From Alloiococcus otitis ATCC 51267 (GTDB lineage: Bacteria; Bacillota; Bacilli; Lactobacillales; Carnobacteriaceae_A), in the NCBI RefSeq assembly GCF_000315445.1, contig NZ_JH992958.1:421092-485091 (forward strand): 64,000 nt of DNA. The letters run 5' to 3'. Positions within the stretch are counted from its first letter, which is position 1; the number at the start of each line of letters is the position of its first letter. The position numbers were made by a program, and so were the translations under genes. Below the pieces are notes generated by a model, which saw nothing but the letters and a program-made list of their open reading frames with translations, did no database searches and was not told the origin of the DNA. Below are positions 31,624-39,121 of the stretch, piece after piece.

Positions 31624-32751
31624 TTAGTCTAAGACATGGATATAGCGACTAGGGGGATAGTCTTCAATGGGGAGGCTAGGTTCTTGGTTGCTTGTTAATT
31701 GGTAAAGGATTTTGCCGACCAGAGGCCCTGCGGTGAGACCAGTTGACCCTAGACCAGAAGCGGCCACCACCCCGTCCAAGCCAGGAACCGGACCGAAGAA
31801 GGGGGCGTAGTCAGATGTGTAGGCCCGGGTCCCGACCCGGTAGTTGACAACCCGGTCCCGGGACAAGCGGTTCGAAAAAACTCCCTGAGCCGCATCGACC
31901 ATCCGGAGCACTAGGCTCCTGTCTAAATCCAAGTTAAAGCCCATGTCATCTTCATGGCTGGCTCCTACGATGACTTGGCCATTGTCAAAGGGGATGATGT
32001 CACTTTCTCCTTCTGGCATGACAACGGGCCAGGTCGAAGTAGCCTGGTCAAGTTGGAGTTCAGCAAGTTGGCCTTTTTGGGCCCGGACATCAACTTGGTA
32101 GCCCAGGGGTTCCAGGCTTTCCTTCAACCATGCAGCATTAGCCAAGACCAACTTGTCAAAATGGCCAGAAAAGTTTGGGCTCAGCAGTTGGTAAGGAGCA
32201 GTTTGGCTTTTTATCTGGACTTTTTCCTGGATGATTTGGCCTCCCTGGTCTTTTATTTTATCCAAAAGGAGGTCAACCAAGTGACTGCCGTCCACCTTGG
32301 CCCCACCTGAAGCCCAGAGAGCCCCGGCTTTTTTGTCATAGATGGGCACTAAGTCACGAATGTCTTGAGGACTTAAGATCTTGAGTTCACCGATTTCTGG
32401 AGCCTTTTCCCTTCGCTTGAGGCCAATTTCTAGCATTTCCTCCAGGTATTCTGGTTTAGACTTGAACAAGAGGGTACCGACCTGCTTGTAGACCGACTGG
32501 GGAATTCGCTTGCCTTGGCTCACTTCTTGCATAAAGTCGGGGTAAAAGGCGGCAGCATCCTTGACCATTCGGTACCATTTCTTGTTCCGCCGGCGGGAAA
32601 GCCAGGGACTGATAATACCAGCTGCAGCCCTGGTTCCCTGGCCCTGTCTATGGTCAAAAAGTGTGAGGTCAATCCCTGGGTCTTTGCTGAGGTAGAAGGC
32701 AGCACTTGCTCCGACAATGCCTCCACCAATCACAGCAACATTACTTGTCAA
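31624..32751 (-). CDS. FAD-dependent oxidoreductase of the DAO family (glycine/D-amino-acid oxidase-like)
   Basis: 375 residues. The N-terminus NVAVIGGGIVGASAAFYLSK is the FAD-binding GxGxxG loop. AAAGIISPW, then GGAKVDGSHLVDLLLDKI and the C-terminal GSTGLTAGPLVGKIL belong to the DAO fold seen in glycine oxidase ThiO and D-amino-acid dehydrogenases. No thiamine genes are nearby, so the substrate is open. The start is TTG 32751 with AGAGGG upstream; no ATG in frame gives the full nucleotide-binding loop. The gene appears monocistronic. Confidence 0.8.
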   Translation of the reverse strand: MTSNVAVIGGGIVGASAAFYLSKDPGIDLTLFDHRQGQGTRAAAGIISPWLSRRRNKKWYRMVKDAAAFYPDFMQEVSQGKRIPQSVYKQVGTLLFKSKPEYLEEMLEIGLKRREKAPEIGELKILSPQDIRDLVPIYDKKAGALWASGGAKVDGSHLVDLLLDKIKDQGGQIIQEKVQIKSQTAPYQLLSPNFSGHFDKLVLANAAWLKESLEPLGYQVDVRAQKGQLAELQLDQATSTWPVVMPEGESDIIPFDNGQVIVGASHEDDMGFNLDLDRSLVLRMVDAAQGVFSNRLSRDRVVNYRVGTRAYTSDYAPFFGPVPGLDGVVAASGLGSTGLTAGPLVGKILYQLTSNQEPSLPIEDYPPSRYIHVLD

Positions 32752-32865
32752 TACAATCCCTCTCTCTTAACGATATCTTTCCTCTATTGTAGCAAATAAA
32801 ATGAAATTTGTAACAAGGCTTTCTTCCCCTTAGTAACTTAAGCAAGTCACTGGGGGCAACTTGGG

Positions 32866-32908
32866 CTAAAAACACAAAATCCCAAAGCCTGGTCAACCAG
32901 GCCTTGGG
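32866..32908 (-). terminator. Intrinsic terminator after metQ
   Basis: On the minus strand CCCAAGGCCTGGT pairs with ACCAGGCTTTGGG around TG, followed by ATTTTGTGTTTTT. It closes the metNIQ operon. Confidence 0.85.
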
Positions 32909-32933
32909 AAGGGGTAGTTAACAAAGTTAAGTT

Positions 32934-33908
32934 TTAGAAGGCCCGTTCAAGGTGGCCATCTTCTGCTAGGTCATCTAAAAATTCAGTCACACGATCAGAG
33001 GTAAAGGCTTCTTTGAGCTTTTCAGCTTCCGGTGTGTCGGCATTTTCTTCTCTGACAACGACTGAGATGGCAAAGAGGTTGTCTGGGTCTTCTTCCAGAA
33101 TTAAAGCATCATCTGGGGTTAAACCAGCAGCCTGTTCAATAAAGGTGGGGTAGGCAAAAACTAAGTCATAGCCGTCTAGGTAACCTTGAGCAGTATTGGA
33201 CACTTCGAGTTCAACGAACTGGAGGTCATAGGGGTTATCTTCAATGTTATCCAGGCTTGGGAATAATTCTTCCTCATCATCCAGGGTGATCAGGTCGTGC
33301 TGTTCAAGGATGAAGAGTGACCGGGCAGTGTTAGCCATGTCACCGGCAATAACTACTTCAGCCCCTTCTTCCAAGTCATCGATGGAGTCGTAGTTGGGAG
33401 AGTAGAAGCCAACGATGGCATTGTAGATTTTTTGGATCGCCACCAAGTCTCCATCTCTTTCTTCGTTAAAAATTTCCATAAAAGGTTCGTGTTGGGCAAA
33501 GCTAGCAAAGGCCTCATCGTTTAAGACAGCTTCATTGTATTGGATGTTGTCATTGACTGGGACCAATTCCCCTTGGAAGCCCTGGTCTTCTAGCTCTTCA
33601 ATGGCGAGTTCGACGACATCGACCATGGGGGTAGTGTGGCTAGCGATGGAGAAGTTAAAGTCTTCTGGGATGTCGCTAGCCGTGTCTTCAGCTTGGTCAT
33701 CTTCTTGGTTGTCAGCTTCACCCTGGTTATCTGTATCATCTTGACTGTCATTTTGGTCTTCTGCTTGATCGTCAGTTTGGCCAGTGTTTTCTTCACTTTC
33801 CTGGGTAGGGTCTGCTTCTTGGCCACCGTTATCGTTGCAAGCAACGAGGACCAGGCTAGCAGCAGTAACCATGCCCAATTTCTTCAGTAATCCTTGTCTA
33901 AGTTCCAT
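32934..33908 (-). CDS. metQ: Methionine ABC transporter substrate-binding lipoprotein
   Basis: 324 residues from ATG 33908, with AAGGAG ahead. A longer frame reaching 34112 only reads through metI sequence and has no start signals. The signal peptide ends in the lipobox LVLVAC (Cys near residue 22). A very acidic Asp/Glu/Gln/Asn linker (about 24-78) follows, much longer than usual. The NlpA/MetQ fold then begins FNFSIASHTTPMVDVVELA and contains FAQHEPFMEIFN and DLVFAYPTFIEQAAGL. It binds L-methionine or its derivatives outside the cell for MetNI. It is the last gene of the operon. Confidence 0.88.
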   Translation of the reverse strand: MELRQGLLKKLGMVTAASLVLVACNDNGGQEADPTQESEENTGQTDDQAEDQNDSQDDTDNQGEADNQEDDQAEDTASDIPEDFNFSIASHTTPMVDVVELAIEELEDQGFQGELVPVNDNIQYNEAVLNDEAFASFAQHEPFMEIFNEERDGDLVAIQKIYNAIVGFYSPNYDSIDDLEEGAEVVIAGDMANTARSLFILEQHDLITLDDEEELFPSLDNIEDNPYDLQFVELEVSNTAQGYLDGYDLVFAYPTFIEQAAGLTPDDALILEEDPDNLFAISVVVREENADTPEAEKLKEAFTSDRVTEFLDDLAEDGHLERAF

Positions 33909-33927
33909 CGTAATACTCCTTTTTGTA

Positions 33928-34626
33928 TTATTTTTTATCAAATTTTCTAGCGAGTTTGAGGCCCAACCATTGGGCGATTTCCACCAGGACAATAATAATG
34001 ACGATGGCGGTATACATAATGTCCGTTTCAAACCTTTGGTAACCGTAGCGGATGGCAAAGTCCCCAATCCCTCCGCCACCGACCACCCCCATGATGGTGG
34101 AGTAAGAAACAAAACTAACCAGGGCGGTCGTGAAGCCGATAATCAAGGAGGACCGAGCTTCAACATAGAGGAATTTGAAGACCAGTTGGGAGGTTGAAGC
34201 TCCCATGGCTTCTGCTAGTTCAATGACCCCGGTCGGCACGTCGAGCAAAGACTGTTCCACAAACCGGGCATAGAGGGCCAGGGAAATGAGCATCATGGGG
34301 AAGGAGGCTGCCACAGGGTCTCCCGTTGCCCGGCCGTAAAAGCGGCGGATTAAGGGAAGCATGGCGACCACCAGTAAGAGGAAGGGGAAGGCCCGGATAA
34401 TATTGACAAAGGTATTGGCAATGTTGTTGATGACCTTGTTTTCCCGTGGTTTGCCATCGGAGGTCAAAAAGAGGAGGGTTCCTAAGGGGAGACCGAGCAA
34501 GATAGCAGCGGCCATGGCAAAGACCATCATAATGCCAGTATCAATTAAACTTTGGATAATTTCTGGCATAAAATCCACCAGACGTTCCGAATAAGGCTCA
34601 TCTGTTGTAGCTAGTAGGGTAATCAT
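33928..34626 (-). CDS. metI: Methionine ABC transporter permease
   Basis: 232 residues with five hydrophobic segments. The docking loop ELAEAMGASTSQLVFKFLYVEA and the ending VSFVSYSTIMGVVGGGGIGDFAIRYGYQRF are typical of MetI. The start overlaps the metN stop by four bases (ATGA). TTG-rich spacing to metQ is 19 bases, with AAAGGAG for metQ inside it. Confidence 0.92.
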   Translation of the reverse strand: MITLLATTDEPYSERLVDFMPEIIQSLIDTGIMMVFAMAAAILLGLPLGTLLFLTSDGKPRENKVINNIANTFVNIIRAFPFLLLVVAMLPLIRRFYGRATGDPVAASFPMMLISLALYARFVEQSLLDVPTGVIELAEAMGASTSQLVFKFLYVEARSSLIIGFTTALVSFVSYSTIMGVVGGGGIGDFAIRYGYQRFETDIMYTAIVIIIVLVEIAQWLGLKLARKFDKK

Positions 34627-35357
34627 GCTTGTAGCACCTCACTTGCCCGTGTCTTGTAGTCCATATCCTGGTAGGGATTATCCCTTTTCTTCACATCAAG
34701 GATGGAAACCACTTTTCCTTCTTCCATGACGGCTGACCGGTCACATAGTTGCTTGACCACTTCCAGCTCGTGGGTCACCACTAGGATGGTCATTTCAAAT
34801 TCTTGGTTGGCCTGTTTCAGGAGCTGGACAATTTCGTCCGTAGTCAACTGGTCTAAGGCAGAGGTCGGTTCATCACACAAGAGGATCTTGGGCTTGGTAA
34901 TCAGGGCCCGGGCAATCCCCACTCTCTGCTTTTGGCCTCCAGACAATTCAGCAGGATAGGCATCCCGCTTGTCAGTGAGCCCGACAAAGTCTAAGACATG
35001 GTCAACCTCCAAGACTTCTTGGTGCTTATGTAATTCTAGTGGCAAGGTAATATTTTCTTGGATGGTCTTGTTGTTGAGTAAGTTGAATTGTTGGAAAACC
35101 ATGCCAATTTCACTCCGGTGACGCTGGAGTTGCTTGCCGGCTAGGTCCCCAACTTTTACTCCGTCAACAAGGACATGACCGGAAGTTGGGTATTCCAAGG
35201 CATTGATCATCCGCAGTAGGGTAGACTTGCCGGCCCCGCTTTCACCGATCACGCCAAAGCATTCCTGGGATTGGATGGTCAAGTTAACATCCGACAGGGC
35301 CAGGGTCTCCTTACTAGCACGCTCAAATTTTTTGGAGACGGACTCAAATTGGATCAC
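34623..35357 (-). CDS. metN: Methionine ABC transporter ATP-binding protein
   Basis: 244 residues from GTG 35357, with AGGAGG six bases upstream; the longer frame from 35375 has its start within the ribosome site. Walker A GESGAGKSTLLRMINALEYP, signature LSGGQKQR, Walker B ILLCDEPTSALD and switch His VTHELEVV are intact. The C-terminal ACT-like (C2/NIL) domain of many MetN proteins, used for methionine trans-inhibition, is absent because the protein stops about 100 residues earlier. The promoter is at 35392-35420. Confidence 0.9.
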   Translation of the reverse strand: MIQFESVSKKFERASKETLALSDVNLTIQSQECFGVIGESGAGKSTLLRMINALEYPTSGHVLVDGVKVGDLAGKQLQRHRSEIGMVFQQFNLLNNKTIQENITLPLELHKHQEVLEVDHVLDFVGLTDKRDAYPAELSGGQKQRVGIARALITKPKILLCDEPTSALDQLTTDEIVQLLKQANQEFEMTILVVTHELEVVKQLCDRSAVMEEGKVVSILDVKKRDNPYQDMDYKTRASEVLQA

Positions 35358-35391
35358 AGTATTCCTCCTAGGCAAAAATCTTTTCGTAAAC

Positions 35392-35420
35392 AGTATAAAA
35401 TCCTCTCTTAACCTTGTCTA
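35392..35420 (-). promoter_or_regulatory. metNIQ promoter
   Basis: On the minus strand TAGACA (35415-35420), a 17-bp spacer and TATACT (35392-35397). Transcription would start near 35385, giving a leader of only about 30 bases before the GTG start. That leaves no room for a SAM riboswitch or T-box. Confidence 0.65.
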
Positions 35421-35524
35421 ATAAGTATGAAAGATTGGTCTTGCCAGGAGCAAAAAAATGTAAGCGTTATTAAATTCACCCTTAACCAGGCCTATGGTTA
35501 AGGATTTTTACCTAATATAAAAAA

Positions 35525-35560
35525 GGAAGATAAAAAGCAAAATTGTTTTTTTATCTTCAG
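35525..35560. terminator. AT-rich hairpin in the gene-poor stretch
   Basis: GGAAGATAAAAA pairs with TTTTTTATCTTC around GCAAAATTG. It is symmetric and AT-rich, with no gene pointing into it at close range. It could end a leftward small transcript. Confidence 0.4.
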
Positions 35561-35584
35561 CTAAATCAGACGACGTGTAAAAGA

Positions 35585-35688
35585 CAAAAAACCACCTATC
35601 CTTGGGGTAAGATAGGTGGAAAAGGAGTTGTCTTATTACATGGGGTGTAATAAAACGGGTATTGCTTATGTGGGTATGGTTTTATTAT
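35585..35688 (-). ncRNA. Possible small RNA unit, leftward (downstream copy)
   Basis: On the minus strand a perfect TATAAT (35683-35688) is followed about 65-95 bases later by an intrinsic terminator: CCACCTATC pairs with GATAGGTGG, then TTTTTTGTCTTTT. The -35 is poor. There is no open frame of note between them. The layout suggests a short RNA of roughly 85-95 bases. Evidence is sequence layout only. Confidence 0.35.
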
Positions 35689-35837
35689 AGGCTAAGTCTA
35701 TGAACAATGTGTGATGGAAAAGTAAAGAAAAGGTGAATTTTGAAAGGATGGACATAGAGGCGGCAAATTAAGGAGGGAGACCTAAGACATCTGCTATTCA
35801 CTGCTTTTGCTACACCAATTTGGTTATCTACCACAAC

Positions 35838-35927
35838 AAAAAACACCAACCCCGGGGAAGAGTCGGTGTTTTCAGTTATGTCATATAAGAATGTTGAGTA
35901 CAATTTGTAAGGGGGAATTATATCTCA
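35838..35927 (-). ncRNA. Possible small RNA unit, leftward (upstream copy)
   Basis: A TATAAT on the minus strand (near 35918-35923) is followed by about 70 bases ending in a terminator: ACACCGAC pairs with GTTGGTGT, then TTTTTTGTTG. As in the neighbouring unit, no convincing reading frame or -35 is present. Between 35421 and 36041 I see no protein gene I can support; these two units and the hairpin at 35525 are all it holds. Confidence 0.35.
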
Positions 35928-36041
35928 ACACCTACAAGTCCATAGTAGCACCCAGTTAGAACATGGTCTTTAAAGGCCATTAAGTATTCAGTAAGAATTA
36001 CCGCGACCATTCTCATTAAGATAGGCTGGATTTTTGACACA

Positions 36042-36068
36042 AAAAAGCGCCAAGTTAAACTTGACGCC
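36042..36068 (-). terminator. Intrinsic terminator after the DUF378-like gene
   Basis: On the minus strand GCGTCAAGTT pairs with AACTTGGCGC (one wobble) and is followed by TTTTTTG. Confidence 0.85.
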
Positions 36069-36088
36069 TTGGTGGTTGGACGAGGCCG

Positions 36089-36310
36089 TCACCGGCCCTT
36101 CAGCCGAGACCCACCTTTAGGAGTATAAGTGAAGTATTTGATACACCACAAGGCAGCAATACCGACAATGATGTAGATAATATCGGTTATATTTTGGTTG
36201 TACTCTCCAAAGAATTCTTCAAAAACATTAAAGCTCAACAAGCCAATCAGCAAGAGATGGATGCCAGCTAAGATAAGTATCAATAAGGCTAAACGGTCTA
36301 GAATTTTCAT
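36089..36310 (-). CDS. DUF378-family small membrane protein (YuzA-like)
   Basis: 73 residues with two membrane segments (about 6-28, LALLILILAGIHLLLIGLLSF, and about 41-60, ITDIIYIIVGIAALWCI) joined by a short acidic loop, and a basic tail. The opening MKILDRLALLILILAGIHLLLIG follows the DUF378 pattern, although the usual Asn-Trp-Gly after the first helix is altered to His-Leu-Leu. AAGGAGG precedes the ATG. Function unknown. Confidence 0.78.
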   Translation of the reverse strand: MKILDRLALLILILAGIHLLLIGLLSFNVFEEFFGEYNQNITDIIYIIVGIAALWCIKYFTYTPKGGSRLKGR

Positions 36311-36529
36311 TTATTTCCCTCCTTATACCCCTGTATTTTACCATATTAAAGTAAAGGGCCAAAGCCCCTTACTTGTTTGGAGATTAACCTATGACTTTGC
36401 AGTGTTTGCCCCCTTCACTAGATTACTTCTGGTGAGACTTAGCCCATAGCTTAAGGGGGTCTAGCTTGTTGTCTAAAGAAAGTTGAGCTATCATTAGCTT
36501 GTAAAGGATTTGGAAAAGGAGTGGAACTG

Positions 36530-37078
36530 ATGGACAAAGACCAAATCAGACAGGAAGTCACCGAAAAAATAAAAAACTTATCTCAAGAAGACCACCAAGC
36601 TATCTCCCAGGACCTTTTTAACCAACTGGTCCAGACAGAACAATGGCAGCAAGCTTCAGTCATCGGCTTGACCATGTCGGATGGCCTAGAATGGGAGACC
36701 CGCCCCATTATTGAGCAAGCTTGGAAGGAAGGAAAGAAAGTGGCGGTGCCTAAGGCGATTAAAAAAGGCAGCCAAATGGACTTCCGCCAAATCGATTCCT
36801 TTGACCAAGTTGAAGCAGGTTTTGCCGGCATCTCCGAACCAGACCCTGACCAAACCCAGTCCCTAGCACCTGAAGAAATCGACTTATTGGTGGTCCCAGG
36901 CCGGGTCTTTACGCCAGAGGGTTACCGGATTGGCTTTGGTGGGGGGTTTTACGACCGCTACCTGGCAAAATTCGACAACCCGACCATCTCCCTGGTCTGG
37001 CAAGGCCAGTTAACCGACAACCTGCCCACTGACCAATACGACCTCCCTGTTCAAAAATTATTGATTAGTGAACTGTAA
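36530..37078 (+). CDS. 5-formyltetrahydrofolate cyclo-ligase
   Basis: 182 residues from ATG 36530, eight bases after AAAAGGAG; an in-frame GTG at 36521 overlaps that site. The enzyme converts 5-formyl-THF to 5,10-methenyl-THF with ATP. Diagnostic are the C-terminal VVPGRVFTPEGYRIGFGGGF YDRYL region (near residues 118-145) with its Gly-rich nucleotide loop, and the basic KVAVPKAIKKG earlier. The first 15 residues are shorter than in some relatives, with fewer of the early Arg/Lys. It stands alone between terminators. Confidence 0.9.
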   Translation: MDKDQIRQEVTEKIKNLSQEDHQAISQDLFNQLVQTEQWQQASVIGLTMSDGLEWETRPIIEQAWKEGKKVAVPKAIKKGSQMDFRQIDSFDQVEAGFAGISEPDPDQTQSLAPEEIDLLVVPGRVFTPEGYRIGFGGGFYDRYLAKFDNPTISLVWQGQLTDNLPTDQYDLPVQKLLISEL

Positions 37079-37084
37079 AGAGTT

Positions 37085-37118
37085 AAGACCATGGCTAGAC
37101 TTGGCCATGGTCTTTTCT
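37085..37118 (+). terminator. Intrinsic terminator after the cyclo-ligase gene
   Basis: AAGACCATGGC pairs perfectly with GCCATGGTCTT and is followed by TTC TAT. Confidence 0.88.
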
Positions 37119-37244
37119 ATATTCAGCGATAATAGGAATTCCCCCAAGATTGCCCATACTTGGCGAAAGAGCCGTAATTTTCGAAGCAAGTTCCAGGTTT
37201 AAGCATGGCCTTCTTGGTTAGTTATTCCTAAGATTTAGACCCTA

Positions 37245-37280
37245 CAAAAACCCCGTCCAGTTTTTGGATGGGGTTTTTGT
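37245..37280. terminator. Bidirectional terminator, mainly for the FNT gene
   Basis: ACAAAAACCCCGTCCA pairs with GGATGGGGTTTTTGT (one wobble) around GTTTTT. It lies ten bases past the stop codon of the leftward FNT-family gene. Confidence 0.88.
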
Positions 37281-37289
37281 AAGCTTCAA

Positions 37290-38093
37290 TTAGTCACGGT
37301 AGCTTAACTGGTCGTCGTTGTACCAGCCATAAACTAGACCCATGATCAGGCCACCGCCTACATAGTTACCCAGCCAGGCCACCAGCCAGGTGAAGAGGAT
37401 ATGGCCTAGGGAGTAGGAGACGCCAACATTGGTAAACCAGGCAATGCCGGTAATAGCAAAGTTGGCGACCACGTGTTCGTAAGACAAGTAAACGAAGAGG
37501 AAAATAGCGGTCAAGACCATAAAAATTTTGGCCATTTCTGACTTGGTTAAGATAAAGCCCAGGATGGCAATGTTAACAAAGATATTAGCGGCAATGGCTT
37601 CTAAAAAGATGAGGCCAACTTCCTTGGTTAGCTTGCCATCCAAGACCGTCAAGATAAAGGAATCGGCTGTCAAGGCTTGGAAAGGACTGGTATTGCCAAT
37701 CAAAAGACCTGCCAGAACTGCACCAGCTATATTTCCCAGGGTACAAAAAAGAAGGATAGAGAGTGCTTTGGGAGGCGTAATAATCTTGTGATAGCAAGAA
37801 GCTGTTAAGTACATCATATTCGAGGTCACCAATTCATGGTGTAAGTATAAAATCCAAACCAGACCAAAAGCAAAGATAAAAGCAAAGCCAAACTTGCCTA
37901 GGTTAGGGTTGATTTTGTTCAAGGCATCTGCTGCATATGCGCCACCAGCTGTAGCAAAAACCAGCATAGCTCCCGCATACATGGCTCGGACAAAATAGTG
38001 GGCCTTACTTTGGTCGAAGAGTTCTTCCTTCTTTCGGGTCGAGGCGGCTACTTTTTTGATGAAATCTGACTTGGTCTCCAATCGCTCTTCCAT
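37290..38093 (-). CDS. Formate/nitrite transporter (FNT) family channel
   Basis: 267 residues with about six membrane helices. The N-terminal soluble helix is followed by AMYAGAMLVFATAGGAYAADA, LYLHHELVTSNMMYLTASCY (the usual GADLFTSN-type loop, here HHELVTSNMMY) and the late GIAWFTNVGVSYSLGH and ITGIAW pore segments. Known relatives move formate, nitrite, lactate or hydrosulfide as pentamers. The first loop differs from FocA and NirC, so the ion is not assigned. It is followed upstream by the HAD gene on the same strand, 68 bases away. Confidence 0.85.
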   Translation of the reverse strand: MEERLETKSDFIKKVAASTRKKEELFDQSKAHYFVRAMYAGAMLVFATAGGAYAADALNKINPNLGKFGFAFIFAFGLVWILYLHHELVTSNMMYLTASCYHKIITPPKALSILLFCTLGNIAGAVLAGLLIGNTSPFQALTADSFILTVLDGKLTKEVGLIFLEAIAANIFVNIAILGFILTKSEMAKIFMVLTAIFLFVYLSYEHVVANFAITGIAWFTNVGVSYSLGHILFTWLVAWLGNYVGGGLIMGLVYGWYNDDQLSYRD

Positions 38094-38161
38094 TTAAAAA
38101 CTCCTTATTTTTAATCTATATAAATTGTAACCGTTGGGGCTTAAAAATCAATGGCTACTAG

Positions 38162-38959
38162 CTAAAAAACAAATTTTTCAAGAGCCTGGGCCAAGCCATC
38201 CTGGTCATTGCTTGCAGTGACGTAATCAGCCTTGTCTTTGAGGTCTTGGACCGCATTCCCCATGGCCACTCCAAGTCCTGCCTGGTCAATTAATTGGAGG
38301 TCGTTGCCACCGTCGCCAATCCCCATGACCTCAGACATGGGGATGCCCAATTGGTCAGCTAGTTGGGCTGTGGCTCTCCCCTTGTCAGAATCTTTGTGGA
38401 TAAATTCAATAAAGCGGGGTTCGCTCCGCAAAATGGTGTAGTGGTTATAGAGGTCTGGCGTCAAGTTTTGGGCCACCTGGTCTAGCTTGTCAGTCGGTGC
38501 TACCATCATAAACTTATCTGCCTGGGTCAAGTCTTGTCTTGGGGTAACCTCAATGGGCAGACCGACCAATTGGGCTTCGTACTTGGCCAGGTCTGGAGCA
38601 GCTTCCTCTAGGGCTTGGATAGCGGTGTCTTTTTGGGAAAAGGCGTAAATATTTTGGTCCTGGGCCAGGTCAAACAATTGCTTGATTTGGTCCTCATAGA
38701 GAGGCAGGGACCGGGTCCGGCTGAGGTCTTTCAGTTGGCTGGTTACAGCCCCATGGTAGGTGATCAAGTAGTTGTCATGGCCATACAAGCCTAAAGTCTT
38801 GGTTGCTTGAATGGCAGCTGGGGTGGGCCGGCCCGTGCATAGGACGATTTTGATGCCAGCCTGTAAGGCCTTTTGGACAGCTTCTAGGTTGGCAGGGCTG
38901 ACCTCTTTTTGGGAATTATAAAGGGTTCCGTCAATGTCGATGGCAATTAGTTTTATCAT
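38162..38959 (-). CDS. HAD-superfamily Cof-type phosphatase (YidA-like)
   Basis: 265 residues. Motif I IAIDIDGTLYNSQ with both Asp residues, motif II VLCTGRPTPAA (Thr), a C2-type cap (about 85-190) and motif IV MGIGDGGNDLQLIDQAGLGVAMGNA with the metal Asp pair are intact. The family dephosphorylates sugar phosphates, flavin mononucleotide and similar small molecules; the substrate here is unknown. It is probably in a leftward transcript with the FNT gene. Confidence 0.9.
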   Translation of the reverse strand: MIKLIAIDIDGTLYNSQKEVSPANLEAVQKALQAGIKIVLCTGRPTPAAIQATKTLGLYGHDNYLITYHGAVTSQLKDLSRTRSLPLYEDQIKQLFDLAQDQNIYAFSQKDTAIQALEEAAPDLAKYEAQLVGLPIEVTPRQDLTQADKFMMVAPTDKLDQVAQNLTPDLYNHYTILRSEPRFIEFIHKDSDKGRATAQLADQLGIPMSEVMGIGDGGNDLQLIDQAGLGVAMGNAVQDLKDKADYVTASNDQDGLAQALEKFVF

Positions 38960-39121
38960 ACTTTCCTCCTAATTCTATTGTTTATCGACTCATAGGTGTA
39001 GGTTGGTGCATACTTATTTGTATTGCTGTAGCGGGTGAGTGTTGGAACTTTTTAATCCCTAGACTTGGCCCTAGGTCTTTTATTCTTTCCGTTACTAGTG
39101 GCCAGGCTGCTGATCTCTTGC

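Noticed and set aside
33909..34112. A 68-residue N-terminal extension of metQ in the long open frame
   Set aside because: It overlaps metI out of frame, has no ribosome site, and the lipoprotein signal starts exactly at ATG 33908 with AAGGAG before it.
35358..35500. SAM riboswitch or T-box before metNIQ
   Set aside because: The -10 TATACT at 35392-35397 leaves a leader of about 30 bases, too short. No T-box or S-box core was seen upstream either.
35685..35903. A 72-codon leftward frame in the gene-poor stretch
   Set aside because: No ribosome site before its ATG, the terminator hairpin 35838-35876 lies inside it, and the sequence looks like no protein domain.
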